The notes beneath the pieces are model-generated. The model ran no database searches. It had not been told where the DNA came from and saw only the letters and a program-made list of their open reading frames with translations. A DNA stretch of 64,000 bases, from positions 62,001 through 126,000 of the forward strand of contig NZ_BLBG01000001.1 of NCBI RefSeq assembly GCF_009687905.1, read 5' to 3'. This DNA is from Lacticaseibacillus zhaodongensis (GTDB taxonomy: Bacteria > Bacillota > Bacilli > Lactobacillales > Lactobacillaceae). The translations under genes were made by a program, and so were the position numbers. Every line of letters starts with the position of its first letter. The stretch's first letter is position 1. This document shows, in pieces, positions 1 to 9,488 of the stretch.

Positions 1-1
1 C

Positions 2-457
2 ATGCTCTCGGTTTTGTCGCTGCAAGGTTTGAAGAACGTGACCTTTATCAGCCTAATCATCCCGATCATCGCCCTGGGAGTTCCGATAACGGACACCTTA
101 TTTGCAATCATTCGGCGCTTGTTGAACCGGGTGCCCATCACTCAGGCGGACAAACATCATTTACACCACCGGTTAATGCAGATGGGGCTAACGCATCGGC
201 AAACTGTACTGGTGATTTATGGGATTGAGCTGATTTTCTCAATGATTGCCTTGCTGTACCCGCTGAGCTCAGTTTTAGGAAACATTCTCCTGACGGTCGG
301 GGTCGTATTCGGACTTGAACTCTTCGTCGAGCTGATCGGCCTGCTCGGGCCAAACCGGACACCAATGCTTTACTTGATCAAACACACGGTCCGCAAGCTC
401 TCGCGCGAGGGTGAGTTGGTTCAAAATAAGACGGATGATAAACAGAGCAAACACTAA
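2..457 (+). CDS. tagO: Undecaprenyl-phosphate GlcNAc-1-phosphate transferase (TagO/WecA type), 3' part only
   Basis: The C-terminal 151 residues of a polyprenyl-phosphate sugar-phosphate transferase; the 5' part lies before the window. The family transfers GlcNAc-1-phosphate to undecaprenyl phosphate in the membrane, the first step of teichoic acid and related wall polymers. Seen here: three hydrophobic spans and the motif DKHHLHHRLMQMG, the cytoplasmic His box of the MraY/WecA superfamily. The tail is short and polar. It ends at a bidirectional hairpin shared with the convergent YigZ-type gene. WecA and TagO cannot be told apart from this fragment; TagO is favoured by the Gram-positive context. 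Confidence 0.85.
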   Translation: MLSVLSLQGLKNVTFISLIIPIIALGVPITDTLFAIIRRLLNRVPITQADKHHLHHRLMQMGLTHRQTVLVIYGIELIFSMIALLYPLSSVLGNILLTVGVVFGLELFVELIGLLGPNRTPMLYLIKHTVRKLSREGELVQNKTDDKQSKH

Positions 458-470
458 AAACGAACAAAAT

Positions 471-514
471 AATCGGCTCCGCTTAGTATTTTGCTAAGCG
501 GGGCCGATTTTTGA
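471..514. terminator. Bidirectional intrinsic terminator between tagO and yigZ
   Basis: A 16 bp stem (471-486 with 494-509, one wobble pair) with a 7 nt loop is followed by a T run on the + strand and preceded by an A run, so it can stop both convergent genes. Confidence 0.9.
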
Positions 515-1156
515 TTATTTTGTCTGAATTGGGACGGGGATCTCAGCGTTACGGGTGGCCCCGTTAGTAAAGCGGGCCCTGCCCTTTGTATAACTAGTGA
601 TCAGTTCCTGAGCGCGCGCAGTATCAGTCTCGTTCAGGAAAAGATGCATGCGAACCGCGGCGGTAAACTCGGCGCTCGTGACTGGCAGCTGTTCTTCCTT
701 GAGCAGGTTGATCAGGGGGTCATAACTTGAGTAATCGGTATCCACGATCAGCTCGCGTTGATTTTCGATGCGCACGATGCCGGCATCGATAATTGCTGCT
801 GTAACCGCACTGGTGTATGCCCGAATCAGTCCGGAAGCACCAAGCTTGATGCCCCCAAAATAACGGGTGGTCACGGCCACAACGTTGCTGAGATCATGGG
901 CGGTCAGCCCACGTAAGGTTGGCGCCCCGGCGGTACCACTTGGTTCACCATCATCACTGGCTCGTTCCACCGATATTGGCCAGCCGACGCGTGCCGCCCA
1001 GACATTATGATTTGCCTTTCGGTTTGTGGCACGAACCTCGGCAACAAAGGCCTCAGCTGCGTCGTTGCTACTGACCCGTTGCAGTTGCGTAATAAAACGC
1101 GACTTTTTGATCTCGATTTCAGTTTGGGTGGGACGGGCAATGGTCAATTTCGTCAA
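515..1156 (-). CDS. YigZ/IMPACT-family protein
   Basis: 213 residues, the usual length of the YigZ/YvyE family. The N-terminal UPF0029 half carries IEIKKSRFI, SDDGEPSGTAG and TTRYFGGIKLG, the family signature. The C-terminal half is the DUF1949 ferredoxin-like domain. IMPACT relatives in eukaryotes affect translation control; the bacterial role is not established. The TTG start is chosen because AAAGGAG lies 11 nt upstream and the protein then begins at the family's usual place. It is divergent from comFA with only 31 bp between starts, so each promoter must lie in the other gene's 5' region. In related genomes this gene often sits next to tagO and comFA. Confidence 0.9.
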   Translation of the reverse strand: MTKLTIARPTQTEIEIKKSRFITQLQRVSSNDAAEAFVAEVRATNRKANHNVWAARVGWPISVERASDDGEPSGTAGAPTLRGLTAHDLSNVVAVTTRYFGGIKLGASGLIRAYTSAVTAAIIDAGIVRIENQRELIVDTDYSSYDPLINLLKEEQLPVTSAEFTAAVRMHLFLNETDTARAQELITSYTKGRARFTNGATRNAEIPVPIQTK

Positions 1157-1187
1157 TTCTGCGGATTCTCCTTTTGAGGTGATGAAA

Positions 1188-2477
1188 ATGGATGAAGTAG
1201 CCGCCGTGGCAGGTCAGCTTCTGAGTAGCAGTGAGGCTGAGTGGGCAGGGGTAACTGCTGATATTTTAGCACAGACACAGCAGGTGCCTGCAATCAGCAA
1301 AGTGAATGGCAAGTACATCTGCGCACGTTGTGGTGGTGTAGTGCCGACCAGTAGTCAGCGTTTACCAAGTGGGGTCGTTTACTGTGGTGCATGCATTGCT
1401 CTCGGCAGAATTAGCAGCGATATGATGTTGTGGCAGTTTCCGCAGCCGCACTATGCACCAGCGGCACTGCAAATGAGCTGGCATGGCCAGCTCACACCCC
1501 AGCAAGTTAGTGTTGCCGATGAACTAATTGCGACCTACCAGACTGGTGGTGAACGCTTGTTGTGGGCTGTTACGGGCGCCGGGAAGACCGAGATGCTCTT
1601 TCCACTGCTGGAACAAGCGCTCGCAGCGGGAACACGTGTGGCAATCGTCTCGCCGCGCATTGATGTGATTTTGGAGCTCGCCCCCCGGATTGCCGCGGCC
1701 TTTGCAGATGTACCCTTAGCGGTCCGCTACGGTGGCAGTGGGCCCCAAGCAGTCGGCCAGCTGTTACTGGCAACTGTGCACCAGCTGCTCCGCTTCAAGA
1801 AGACATTTGGATTGATTATTGTGGACGAGGTGGATGCGTTCCCTTATGCCGCAGATCCAGTGTTGGAACGGGCAGTGCGCAGTGCGAGTTGCGGTGCCCG
1901 GATTTTCTTAACCGCCACGCCGAGCGCTAGTCTACTTGCTCGCAGTAAACGTGGGCAGCTAGCAATCAGTTATCTACCCCGTCGTTTTCACGGCTTTCCC
2001 TTGCCGCTGCCGCAAGTGATTGTTGATGCCAGTGTTACGAAGCTGTCTGCGCGGGCGCGGGGAATTATTTCCCGGGTAATTAGGCAATGTGCGCGCACCC
2101 TTATTTTTGTTCCAGCGGTGGAGCAGCTCCGGCCCTTACAGCTAGCTTTGGCTAAGCTAAACATCACCGCAGAAACGGTCTACTCAGCTGAACCTTTGCG
2201 CAAGGAGCGGGTGCAGCGTTTGCGACAGGGTGAAGTCAACGTGCTGATAAGCACCACGATATTGGAGCGGGGAGTGACGTTTCCCAATTGCGGGGTAATC
2301 GTGTTGCAGGCGGACGCGCCTTTATTTGCAACGTCCGCGTTGGTGCAGATGGCCGGGCGTGCTGGCCGGGCTAAGGAGCATCCAGCTGATCCGGTGTACT
2401 TCTTGTGCCGTAATTATAATCTGGCGATTGCCGGGGCTCTGCGGCAAATCAAACAAATGAATCGGCGGCGGGCGTGA
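1188..2477 (+). CDS. comFA: Competence DNA-uptake ATPase ComFA
   Basis: A DEAD-box-like helicase/translocase that drives transforming single-stranded DNA through the membrane with ComEC and ComFC. An N-terminal four-cysteine zinc site (CARC then CGAC) is followed by Walker A in AVTGAGKTEM, a DEVD Walker B box, TATPS (motif III) and a C-terminal helicase domain with MAGRAGRAKE (motif VI). 429 residues, typical length. The frame is open upstream to 1026, but GAGGTG at 1176-1181 sits 6 nt before the ATG at 1188, so that start is used. The stop overlaps the comFC start. An intact competence pair suggests at least a relic of transformability. Confidence 0.93.
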   Translation: MDEVAAVAGQLLSSSEAEWAGVTADILAQTQQVPAISKVNGKYICARCGGVVPTSSQRLPSGVVYCGACIALGRISSDMMLWQFPQPHYAPAALQMSWHGQLTPQQVSVADELIATYQTGGERLLWAVTGAGKTEMLFPLLEQALAAGTRVAIVSPRIDVILELAPRIAAAFADVPLAVRYGGSGPQAVGQLLLATVHQLLRFKKTFGLIIVDEVDAFPYAADPVLERAVRSASCGARIFLTATPSASLLARSKRGQLAISYLPRRFHGFPLPLPQVIVDASVTKLSARARGIISRVIRQCARTLIFVPAVEQLRPLQLALAKLNITAETVYSAEPLRKERVQRLRQGEVNVLISTTILERGVTFPNCGVIVLQADAPLFATSALVQMAGRAGRAKEHPADPVYFLCRNYNLAIAGALRQIKQMNRRRA

Positions 2478-3151
2478 TGCGCTGCCAGTTGTGCGGCCAA
2501 CCGCTTCGCAGTAGTTGGTCGCTGCCAGAGCTACTGAATCTGCGGCCCCTGCAACCGGCGGCTTTATGCCAGCAGTGCAATGCTACTTTGCAAAAAATTG
2601 ATCAAACAAATATCTGTGCTGATTGTGGGCGGAGCGGTGGACCCAGCCCTTGCCGTGACTGTCAACGCTGGCGGAAAATGGGGGAGGAAGTTCTGAACCA
2701 CCGCGCGATTTATGAGTATAACGCCGCGATGAAGGATTTAATTGAGCGTTACAAGGGCATTGGTGATTATAACTTGCGACACTGTTTCATCAAAGACGTG
2801 ACTAGTTTCGCTGACTTGCATTGCACTTTTGTTCCGCTATGTAGTGAACCCAAACACTTGCAGCGAAGGGGCTTTGATCCGGTGCTCGGGATATTTGCGA
2901 CGTTGGATCTCCAGCAGTGGCTGCAAAAGGCGGATACTGCGCTGCCCCAGGCCAAGAAGAACCGGTTGTCACGAATGCTCACCCCGCAAAGCTTTTCATG
3001 TGTTTGCTCGCCAGTGCACATGGCTAAGGCACAGCGGGTTTGTCTATTAGATGACCTGTACACCACGGGCCGGACTTTCCACCATGCCGCTGCTGCTCTG
3101 CGTAAGGCGGGCTATCAGGGTGAGATAATTTCACGCTCATTAATCCGCTAA
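2477..3151 (+). CDS. comFC: ComFC-type phosphoribosyltransferase-domain competence protein
   Basis: 224 residues. An N-terminal zinc finger (CQLC, CQQC, then CADC and CRDC) precedes a PRTase-like domain whose PRPP loop reads CLLDDLYTTGRT. ComFC acts with ComFA in DNA uptake. The ATG overlaps the comFA TGA (TGATG), giving translational coupling; a GTG three bases earlier at 2474 is an alternative start. It is the last gene of the comF operon, and the hpf promoter begins immediately downstream. Confidence 0.9.
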   Translation: MRCQLCGQPLRSSWSLPELLNLRPLQPAALCQQCNATLQKIDQTNICADCGRSGGPSPCRDCQRWRKMGEEVLNHRAIYEYNAAMKDLIERYKGIGDYNLRHCFIKDVTSFADLHCTFVPLCSEPKHLQRRGFDPVLGIFATLDLQQWLQKADTALPQAKKNRLSRMLTPQSFSCVCSPVHMAKAQRVCLLDDLYTTGRTFHHAAAALRKAGYQGEIISRSLIR

Positions 3152-3161
3152 CAAAGTTTTG

Positions 3162-3175
3162 TGAAAACGTTTGTA
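3162..3175. promoter_or_regulatory. cre-like operator over the hpf -35 region
   Basis: TGAAAACGTTTGTA matches the CcpA consensus TGWNANCGNTNWCA except at two positions in the right half. It overlaps the hpf -35 box, so CcpA binding would repress. The left part also resembles half of a Rex site. Weak evidence. Confidence 0.3.
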
Positions 3176-3199
3176 AAGCTGGCGGCGACTCTGTATAAT
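3171..3199 (+). promoter_or_regulatory. hpf promoter
   Basis: TTGTAA (3171-3176), 17 bp spacer, TATAAT (3194-3199). The hpf start is 71 bp downstream of the -10 box. Confidence 0.75.
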
Positions 3200-3269
3200 T
3201 AAGTCAAGGAAGCAGAGATGTTTCCTGGCACCTGCCACCACAAATGGTGGCCGAAAGGGGAGAAGTATT

Positions 3270-3830
3270 ATGCTTACTTACAACGTTCGTGGTGAGAACA
3301 TCGAAGTCACCGAGGCTATCCGCAATTATGTTGAGAAACGGATCAGCAAACTTAACAAGTACTTTACAGACGCCACCCAGGCGATTGCACATGTTAACTT
3401 GAAAGTTTACTCCAACAAGGATGCTAAGGTCGAAGTAACCATTCCAATGCCATACATTACTTTACGTGCTGAGGAAACCAGCCCTGATTTGTACGCATCA
3501 ATCGATTTGGTGACTGACAAGCTGGAACGGCAGATTCGGAAGTTCAAGACCAAGATCAATCGCAAGTCCCGTGAGAAGGGCTTCCCAGTATTGTCTGACG
3601 ACGTTCCAAATGCAAACGGTGAGGACGAAGCGGACAACTCTAGCACCGATTTGAAGGTCGTGCGGACGAAGCGTGTATCACTTAAGCCAATGGATTCACA
3701 GGAAGCTGTTTTGCAGATGGACATGTTGGGCCACAACTTCTTCATTTTTGAAGATGCAGAGACCAATGGCACCAGCATCGTTTACAAGCGGCGTGATGGT
3801 CGCTATGGCTTGATTGAAACTGACGAATAA
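3270..3830 (+). CDS. hpf: Long-form ribosome hibernation promoting factor
   Basis: 186 residues: an N-terminal S30AE/RaiA domain (about 1-100; LTYNVRGENIEVTEAIRNYV) joined by an acidic linker to the C-terminal dimerisation domain (about 125-183; MDSQEAVLQMDMLGHNFFIF). The long form pairs two 70S ribosomes into inactive 100S dimers in stationary phase. A good site (AAGGGGAG) precedes the ATG. It has its own strong promoter and terminator, so it is a single-gene unit between comF and secA, the usual Firmicutes place. Confidence 0.96.
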   Translation: MLTYNVRGENIEVTEAIRNYVEKRISKLNKYFTDATQAIAHVNLKVYSNKDAKVEVTIPMPYITLRAEETSPDLYASIDLVTDKLERQIRKFKTKINRKSREKGFPVLSDDVPNANGEDEADNSSTDLKVVRTKRVSLKPMDSQEAVLQMDMLGHNFFIFEDAETNGTSIVYKRRDGRYGLIETDE

Positions 3831-3853
3831 AGTCTTTATAATTAAAAATAGTG

Positions 3854-3880
3854 AGGGCCGACAGCTTGCCGGTCCTTTTT
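3854..3880 (+). terminator. hpf terminator
   Basis: A 7 bp stem (3854-3860 with 3870-3876, one G-T pair) is followed by five Ts. Confidence 0.8.
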
Positions 3881-3969
3881 GAGTTGTGTGGCACACCACC
3901 AACTTTGCTAAATTTTGTCGCGTGCGGTTAAATATTAAGTAACTGTCATCTAATTGTCGCTTCAGAATG

Positions 3970-3998
3970 TTTTCAGGAAAAGCAATCAATGTTACAAT
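3970..3998 (+). promoter_or_regulatory. Probable secA promoter
   Basis: TACAAT at 3993-3998 lies 17 bp after TTTTCA at 3970-3975. The -35 box is weak. Confidence 0.45.
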
Positions 3999-4044
3999 CA
4001 GACAGATACTGTGTGCACGCTGCATGCGAGGAAGGATTCACGAC

Positions 4045-6408
4045 ATGGCAAACTTGTTACGTAAATGGGTTGAAAGTGACGATCGCGAAGTACGTCGTCT
4101 CGGCAAAATTGCCGATAAAGTCCAATCATATGAAGATGAATACGCGGCTCTTTCTGATGAAGAGTTGCAGGCTAAAACACCAGCATTTAAAGAACGATTA
4201 GCAAACGGTGAAACACTTGATGACATTCTCCCGGAGGCCTTTGCGGTTGCCCGGGAAGGTGCTAAGCGGGTGCTTGGCTTGTTCCCATTCCGGGTCCAAA
4301 TTATTGGTGGGATTACGCTCCACGAAGGTAATATTGCCGAAATGAAGACCGGTGAAGGGAAGACCTTGACCTGCACGATGCCTGTGTACCTTAACGCCCT
4401 GAGCGGTAAAGGTGTGCATGTTGTTACCGTCAACGAATACTTAAGTCAACGTGATGCTACCGAAATGGGTGAACTGTACAACTGGCTTGGTTTGTCAGTT
4501 GGCTTGAACGCCTCCTCAATGAGTAGTGATGAGAAGCGTGCGGCTTACAACTGCGACATTACTTACTCAACCAACAGTGAACTCGGGTTTGACTACCTGC
4601 GGGATAACATGGTTGTGTACAAGGAACAAATGGTTCAGCGACCACTGAACTTCGCCGTAGTTGATGAAGTTGACTCCATCCTGATCGATGAGGCCCGGAC
4701 CCCACTGATTATTTCTGGTGGTGCGCAGCAGTCAACCGGGCTTTACATCCGGACCGACCGTTTTGTGAAGACTCTTTCTGAGGACATCGATTACAAGATC
4801 GACTGGCCAACCAAGACCGCTTCCTTGACCGATAGCGGGATCGAAAAGGCCACCAAGTACTTCGGCCTCAAGAACCTGTACGATACCGAAAACACCGCTC
4901 TGACCCACCACTTGGACCAGGCACTACGGGCGAACTACATCATGCTGAAGGATATCGACTACATGGTGCAAGACGGTGAGGTCCTCATCGTTGACCAGTT
5001 TACTGGGCGCGCAATGGAAGGCCGGCGTTACTCCGATGGTCTGCACCAGGCAATCGAAGCTAAGGAAGGCGTCGAGATTCAGGATGAAAGTCAGACCATG
5101 GCTAACATCACCTACCAAAACTTCTTCCGGATGTACGAGAAGCTGTCCGGGATGACCGGGACCGCGAAGACGGAGCAGGATGAATTCCGCGAAATCTACA
5201 ACATGCAGGTTATCTCCATTCCTACTAACCGGCCGGTTATCCGGATCGACGAACCCGATGTTTTGTACCCAACGTTAGACAGCAAGTTTAATGCGCTGGC
5301 AGAGGATATCGAGCGCCGGCACCGTCGCGGTCAGCCCGTACTGGTCGGCACCGTTGCCATCGAATCTAGTGAGCGGATCAGTAACTTACTTGATCAGCGC
5401 GGGATTCCGCACTCAGTCCTGAACGCTAAGAACCACTTCAAGGAAGCGGAAATCGTTATGAACGCGGGCCAGCGCGGTGCCGTTACCATCGCGACCAACA
5501 TGGCCGGTCGTGGTACCGACATTAAGCTGGGACCTGGCGTTAAAGAGGCTGGTGGGTTGGCTGTTCTTGGTACTGAACGGCATGAATCCCGGCGGATCGA
5601 TAACCAACTGCGGGGCCGTTCTGGCCGGCAGGGGGACCCGGGTCTGACCCAGTTCTACCTGTCTCTCGAAGATGATTTGATGCGGCGGTTTGGCTCTGAC
5701 CGGATCAAGCAGGTTCTGCAGAGTTTGAAGGTTGCGGATGATGATCAAGTGATCAAGTCACACATGGTCAGCCGCCAGGTTGAATCTGCGCAAAAGCGGG
5801 TTGAAGGTAACAACTACGATACCCGAAAGCAGACCCTGCAGTATGATGACGTGATGCGTGAACAGCGTGAAGTCATTTACAAGCAGCGCCAGCAGGTTAT
5901 CAACGAAACCGAAACCCTGAAGCCAGTGCTGATGGCAATGTTGTCCCGTACCATCGACCGGGTTGTGGACAACCACACCCAGGGCGCACAGTCTGATTGG
6001 AATCTTGAAGCCATTCAGGATTATGTTTACGCCAACATGGTTGGTGAAGACAAGTTTAAGCTCAGCGACATTCAGGGCAAGAGTGTTGACGAAATCAAGC
6101 AGGTCCTGATGAAGCTCGTTAACGACAACTACGATGCCAAGGCAAAGCAACTTAACGATGACCAGCAGATGCTGGAATTTGAGAAGGTTGTCATCCTGCG
6201 GGTCGTTGACTCACTATGGACCGACCACATTGACGCTATGGACCAGTTGCGGCAGTCAATTGGGCTACGTGGGTACGGCCAGATGAACCCACTTGTTGAG
6301 TACCAAGAAGAGGGTTACCGGATGTTCGAAGAGATGATTGCCACCATCGATGAGAATACAACGCGGCTGTTCATGAAGGCCGAGATTCGGCAAAACATTC
6401 GCCGTTAA
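4045..6408 (+). CDS. secA: Preprotein translocase motor ATPase SecA
   Basis: 787 residues. Drives preproteins through SecYEG (SecG is at 44.7 kb) by ATP hydrolysis. Walker A is KTGEGKT at about 101-107, Walker B includes [18 protein letters not shown], and the second motor domain contains [10 protein letters not shown] and [10 protein letters not shown]. The C-terminus ends at EIRQNIRR and lacks the cysteine-rich zinc tail, as in many lactobacilli. The open frame reaches back to 3967, but AGGAAGG at 4029-4035 and the family N-terminus ([10 protein letters not shown]) fix the ATG at 4045. Confidence 0.98.
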   Translation: MANLLRKWVESDDREVRRLGKIADKVQSYEDEYAALSDEELQAKTPAFKERLANGETLDDILPEAFAVAREGAKRVLGLFPFRVQIIGGITLHEGNIAEMKTGEGKTLTCTMPVYLNALSGKGVHVVTVNEYLSQRDATEMGELYNWLGLSVGLNASSMSSDEKRAAYNCDITYSTNSELGFDYLRDNMVVYKEQMVQRPLNFAVVDEVDSILIDEARTPLIISGGAQQSTGLYIRTDRFVKTLSEDIDYKIDWPTKTASLTDSGIEKATKYFGLKNLYDTENTALTHHLDQALRANYIMLKDIDYMVQDGEVLIVDQFTGRAMEGRRYSDGLHQAIEAKEGVEIQDESQTMANITYQNFFRMYEKLSGMTGTAKTEQDEFREIYNMQVISIPTNRPVIRIDEPDVLYPTLDSKFNALAEDIERRHRRGQPVLVGTVAIESSERISNLLDQRGIPHSVLNAKNHFKEAEIVMNAGQRGAVTIATNMAGRGTDIKLGPGVKEAGGLAVLGTERHESRRIDNQLRGRSGRQGDPGLTQFYLSLEDDLMRRFGSDRIKQVLQSLKVADDDQVIKSHMVSRQVESAQKRVEGNNYDTRKQTLQYDDVMREQREVIYKQRQQVINETETLKPVLMAMLSRTIDRVVDNHTQGAQSDWNLEAIQDYVYANMVGEDKFKLSDIQGKSVDEIKQVLMKLVNDNYDAKAKQLNDDQQMLEFEKVVILRVVDSLWTDHIDAMDQLRQSIGLRGYGQMNPLVEYQEEGYRMFEEMIATIDENTTRLFMKAEIRQNIRR

Positions 6409-6418
6409 TTTAACTAAA

Positions 6419-6509
6419 CTTAGACGGGTGCAATGCGGACCACAATTATCGTCTAAGCGTGGTTGATCCGTGGACGATTAAGGAGGAGGGACGCAGGTCT
6501 CGCCTCCTT
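6419..6509 (+). terminator. secA terminator with overlapping upstream hairpins
   Basis: AAGGAGG (6480-6486) pairs with CCTCCTT (6503-6509), then Ts. Upstream, CTTAGACG (6419-6426) pairs perfectly with CGTCTAAG (6450-6457). ATCGTC (6448-6453) can instead pair with GACGAT (6473-6478). The two are mutually exclusive because they share 6450-6453. Confidence 0.6.
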
Positions 6510-6643
6510 TTGTGTAAATAAACATTTACTTGCGGCCGAGAAGCGTCACCGTTTCGTGAGCTTGTCGCACCGGAATTGTAATGTTGCCTCGGTAGAATGT
6601 AACGGACAGAAACGATTTAAAAATTAAAGATAGGAAGATCACA

Positions 6644-7760
6644 ATGGAATTAAGCGCAATTCGCTCAACTTTGGGCGAAATCAGTAACAAAATAAAGCAG
6701 TTTAGGGGGTCGCTTTGACCTCGATGGCTTAAACGAACAGATTGCCATCAACGAGGCCAAAATGGCTGCACCAGACTTTTGGAACGATAACGTGCGCGCC
6801 CAGGAGTTAATTGACGCCACCAACGAGCTGAAGGAAAAGCACGACTCGTTTTACTCCCTTCAAGAAGCATACGAGAATCTTGAAGTTTCTTTGGAACTGC
6901 TCCAGGATGCTCCGGACGCAGATCTGCAGACGGAGACGGAAGCCGGACTCAAGAAGCTCCAGGCGCGGATGCAAAAGTACGAGCTCAACCTGTTGCTGTC
7001 TGAGCAGTACGACGCCAACAACGCCATCCTCGAAATTCATCCTGGTGCTGGTGGTACCGAAGCTCAGGACTGGGGCAGCATGCTCTTACGCATGTATCAG
7101 CGCTGGGCGGACCAGCACAAGTTTACGGTTGAGCTTGCTGATTACCTCGCCGGGGATGAGGCCGGTCTGAAGAGTGTCACCCTGATTATTAAGGGCAAGA
7201 ACGCGTACGGCTTGTTGCGGAGTGAGCGCGGCGTGCACCGGCTTGTCCGGATTTCACCTTTTGATGCGGCGGGACGGCGGCACACCAGCTTTGCCTCCGT
7301 TGACGTGATGCCCGAACTGGACGACTCGATCAACATCGACCTGTCGTGGGACGACATCAAGATGGAAGTGTTCCGTAGTAGTGGGGCTGGTGGTCAGCAC
7401 ATTAACAAGACTAGTTCTGCCGTGCGGCTCATTCACATTCCAACCGGAATCGTGACCTCCAGTCAGGCCGAACGCTCGCAGTTTCAGAACAAGGCGACCG
7501 CTCTGGCCATGCTGAAGGCCAAGCTGTACCAGCGGGAACAGGAAGCCCAGGCGGCGAAGAAAGCCGAAATCAAGGGCGACCAGATGGACAATGGCTTTGG
7601 TTCCCAAATCCGTTCTTACGTCTTCCACCCTTACACGATGGTCAAGGATCACCGCAGCAATTACGAAACTGGTAACGGGCAGGCCGTAATGGACGGTGAT
7701 CTTGACCCCTTCATCTACGCGTACCTGCAGTGGCAGTTGGCACAGAAGAATCCGGACTAG
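6644..7760 (+). CDS. prfB: Peptide chain release factor 2, with programmed +1 frameshift
   Basis: Releases finished peptides at UGA and UAA. Translation starts at ATG 6644 behind AGGAAG and reads 24 codons to an in-frame TGA at 6716-6718. The slippery site CTT-TGA-C follows an internal Shine-Dalgarno AGGGGG (6705-6710). Shifting +1 continues at GAC 6717, giving about 371 residues, normal for RF2. The second frame has the stop-recognition SPF motif (VRISPFDAAG) and the catalytic GGQ (SSGAGGQHINK). Low RF2 increases frameshifting, so the protein controls its own synthesis. ftsE follows by 15 bp, as in many Firmicutes. Confidence 0.96.
6705..6719 (+). promoter_or_regulatory. prfB autoregulatory frameshift site
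   Basis: AGGGGG, a 3 nt spacer and CTTTGAC. The geometry matches the classic RF2 recoding signal; only the spacer bases differ from the common form. Confidence 0.95.
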
Positions 7761-7775
7761 CGAAAGGAGTTTGCC

Positions 7776-8462
7776 ATGATTAGCATGGAGAACGTTAGTA
7801 AGCAGTATGAAAATGGTGTGACCGGAATTGCGGACGTCAACCTGACCATTAAGCAGGGCGAGTTCGTGTACGTAGTCGGTCCGAGCGGTGCTGGTAAATC
7901 GACATTCATCAAAATGCTTTACCACCAGCTGACCCCGACGACCGGTGACATTAAGTTTAACGATTACGATTACGCCACCATGAAAAACAAGGATATCCCG
8001 TACTTGCGCCGGGAAATGGGGGTCGTCTTTCAAGACTTCAAGCTTCTGCCCCGGCTGACAGTTTTCGAAAATGTGGCTTATGCCATGCAAGTTGTTGAGA
8101 AAGAGGACGCGGAGATTCACGACCGGGTGCTTGAAGTCCTTAAGGAAGTGGGTTTGGAACACAAGATTCGCCGCTTCCCGAGCGAATTATCCGGTGGTGA
8201 GCAGCAGCGGGTGGCGATTGCCCGGGCAATTGCCAACAAGCCGAGTGTGCTGATTGCCGATGAACCGACGGGGAACCTTGATCCAGACACCAGTGATGGC
8301 ATCATGGACATTTTGGAGGCCGTTAACCGCCAGAATACAACGATTATCATGGCAACCCATAACCGCGATGTTGTGGATAGCCGGCCGCACCGTGTTCTTG
8401 AGGTTGCCAGTGGCCAGTTTGTTCGCGATGAAGAGGAAGGGAGCTACGGAGTTGAAGACTAG
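7776..8462 (+). CDS. ftsE: Cell-division ABC transporter ATPase FtsE
   Basis: 228 residues. Cytoplasmic ATPase partner of FtsX; the complex switches on peptidoglycan hydrolases at the cell surface rather than moving a solute. Walker A GPSGAGKS at about 35-42, signature [15 protein letters not shown], Walker B VLIADEPTGNLDP. GAAAGGAG precedes the ATG. ftsX overlaps its 3' end by 11 bp, so the two are coupled. Confidence 0.97.
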   Translation: MISMENVSKQYENGVTGIADVNLTIKQGEFVYVVGPSGAGKSTFIKMLYHQLTPTTGDIKFNDYDYATMKNKDIPYLRREMGVVFQDFKLLPRLTVFENVAYAMQVVEKEDAEIHDRVLEVLKEVGLEHKIRRFPSELSGGEQQRVAIARAIANKPSVLIADEPTGNLDPDTSDGIMDILEAVNRQNTTIIMATHNRDVVDSRPHRVLEVASGQFVRDEEEGSYGVED

Positions 8463-9339
8463 CGTAATGAAACGCCACTTGAGTGATAGTTTCAAAAGTC
8501 TCCGCCGGAATGGCTGGATGACCGTGGCGGCCGTTTCTGCCGTGACCGTGACCCTGCTTTTGGTAGGGATCGTTCTCGCGATGATTTTCAATGTGAACCG
8601 GGTTTCACAGCAGGTTGAAAATGATGTCCAGGTGCGGGTAGCGGTCAACCGAAACGTTAGCCAGGCAAAAAAAGACACTCTGCAGAAGCAGCTCAAGTCC
8701 TTGCCAGACGTGACGCAGGTAAAGTACCGTTCCCGCTCGCAGGAACTCAACGGAATCATTAGTGGTTATGGTAAGCAGTGGCAGATGTTCCGCGGCGACG
8801 ATAATCCTCTCAACGATGTGTTCCTCGTTAAAACTAGTAGTGCGCACGCCACGATGAGTGTTGCTAAACACGCCGAGAAACTGGCGAATGTCAGTGAGGC
8901 GAGCTACGGTGGCAAAACTGCGCGGAAGCTGTTTCGCTACGTGAACACACTTCGCAACTGGGGTCTCGCTTTCACAATCATGCTGCTACTCGTGGCGGTC
9001 TTCCTGATCAGCAACACGATTCGGATCACTATCCTTTCGCGGAGTGCCGAAATCGGCGTTATGCGCCTGGTGGGGGCGACTAATTGGTATATTCGTTGGC
9101 CATTCCTCCTAGAAGGGGCGTGGACCGGGTTACTTGGCGCGGTCGTGCCCGTGGTGGTCGTTGATTTGGGTTACAATTTCGTCTACCACAGTATGAACAT
9201 GGCGCAAGTGGGTAACGGCTATTCCTTGTATCCACAGCTGCCATTCCTGTTCTGGATGGACGTGCTCTTGGCCGGAATCGGCGTTGTGATCGGTGCGGTC
9301 GGTGCGGTTGTTTCCATGCGCCGCTTCCTCAAGGTCTAG
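8452..9339 (+). CDS. ftsX: Cell-division membrane protein FtsX
   Basis: 295 residues with one N-terminal TM span (about 25-45), a large extracellular domain and three C-terminal TM spans in a FtsX permease domain (SRSAEIGVMRLVGATNWYIR). It transmits FtsE ATPase cycles to cell-wall hydrolases. I place the start at TTG 8452, 8 nt after AAGGGAG. The resulting N-terminus (KRHLSDSFKSLRRNGWMT) aligns with other FtsX proteins. An ATG at 8467 is the alternative. Confidence 0.94.
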   Translation: MKTSVMKRHLSDSFKSLRRNGWMTVAAVSAVTVTLLLVGIVLAMIFNVNRVSQQVENDVQVRVAVNRNVSQAKKDTLQKQLKSLPDVTQVKYRSRSQELNGIISGYGKQWQMFRGDDNPLNDVFLVKTSSAHATMSVAKHAEKLANVSEASYGGKTARKLFRYVNTLRNWGLAFTIMLLLVAVFLISNTIRITILSRSAEIGVMRLVGATNWYIRWPFLLEGAWTGLLGAVVPVVVVDLGYNFVYHSMNMAQVGNGYSLYPQLPFLFWMDVLLAGIGVVIGAVGAVVSMRRFLKV

Positions 9340-9361
9340 AAAATTTAGATAGTTTGGCTTA

Positions 9362-9391
9362 GGGGTCACTCGTTCGCGAGTGGCTCCTTTT
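9362..9391 (+). terminator. ftsEX terminator
   Basis: An 11 bp stem (9362-9372 with 9377-9387) with a TTCG tetraloop, followed by four Ts. Confidence 0.9.
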
Positions 9392-9488
9392 GTAAATGTC
9401 TTGTACAGATTGCCGTCAGGGGCGGCCTGATCAAACTATCTGGCTGGATTGCATGATATACTAGTGAGAGAAATGAGGTGGCGTCTTC

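Noticed and set aside
1026-1187. Upstream extension of comFA
   Set aside because: It has no ribosome site, runs antisense to the YigZ coding region and is absent from the family; GAGGTG fixes the start at 1188.
4045-6408. SecA truncated at the C-terminus (no zinc tail)
   Set aside because: Loss of the cysteine-rich tail is common in this family of bacteria and all motor domains are intact.
6644-6761. prfB as a frameshifted pseudogene
   Set aside because: The in-frame TGA lies in the classic RF2 recoding signal with an internal AGGGGG and CTTTGAC.
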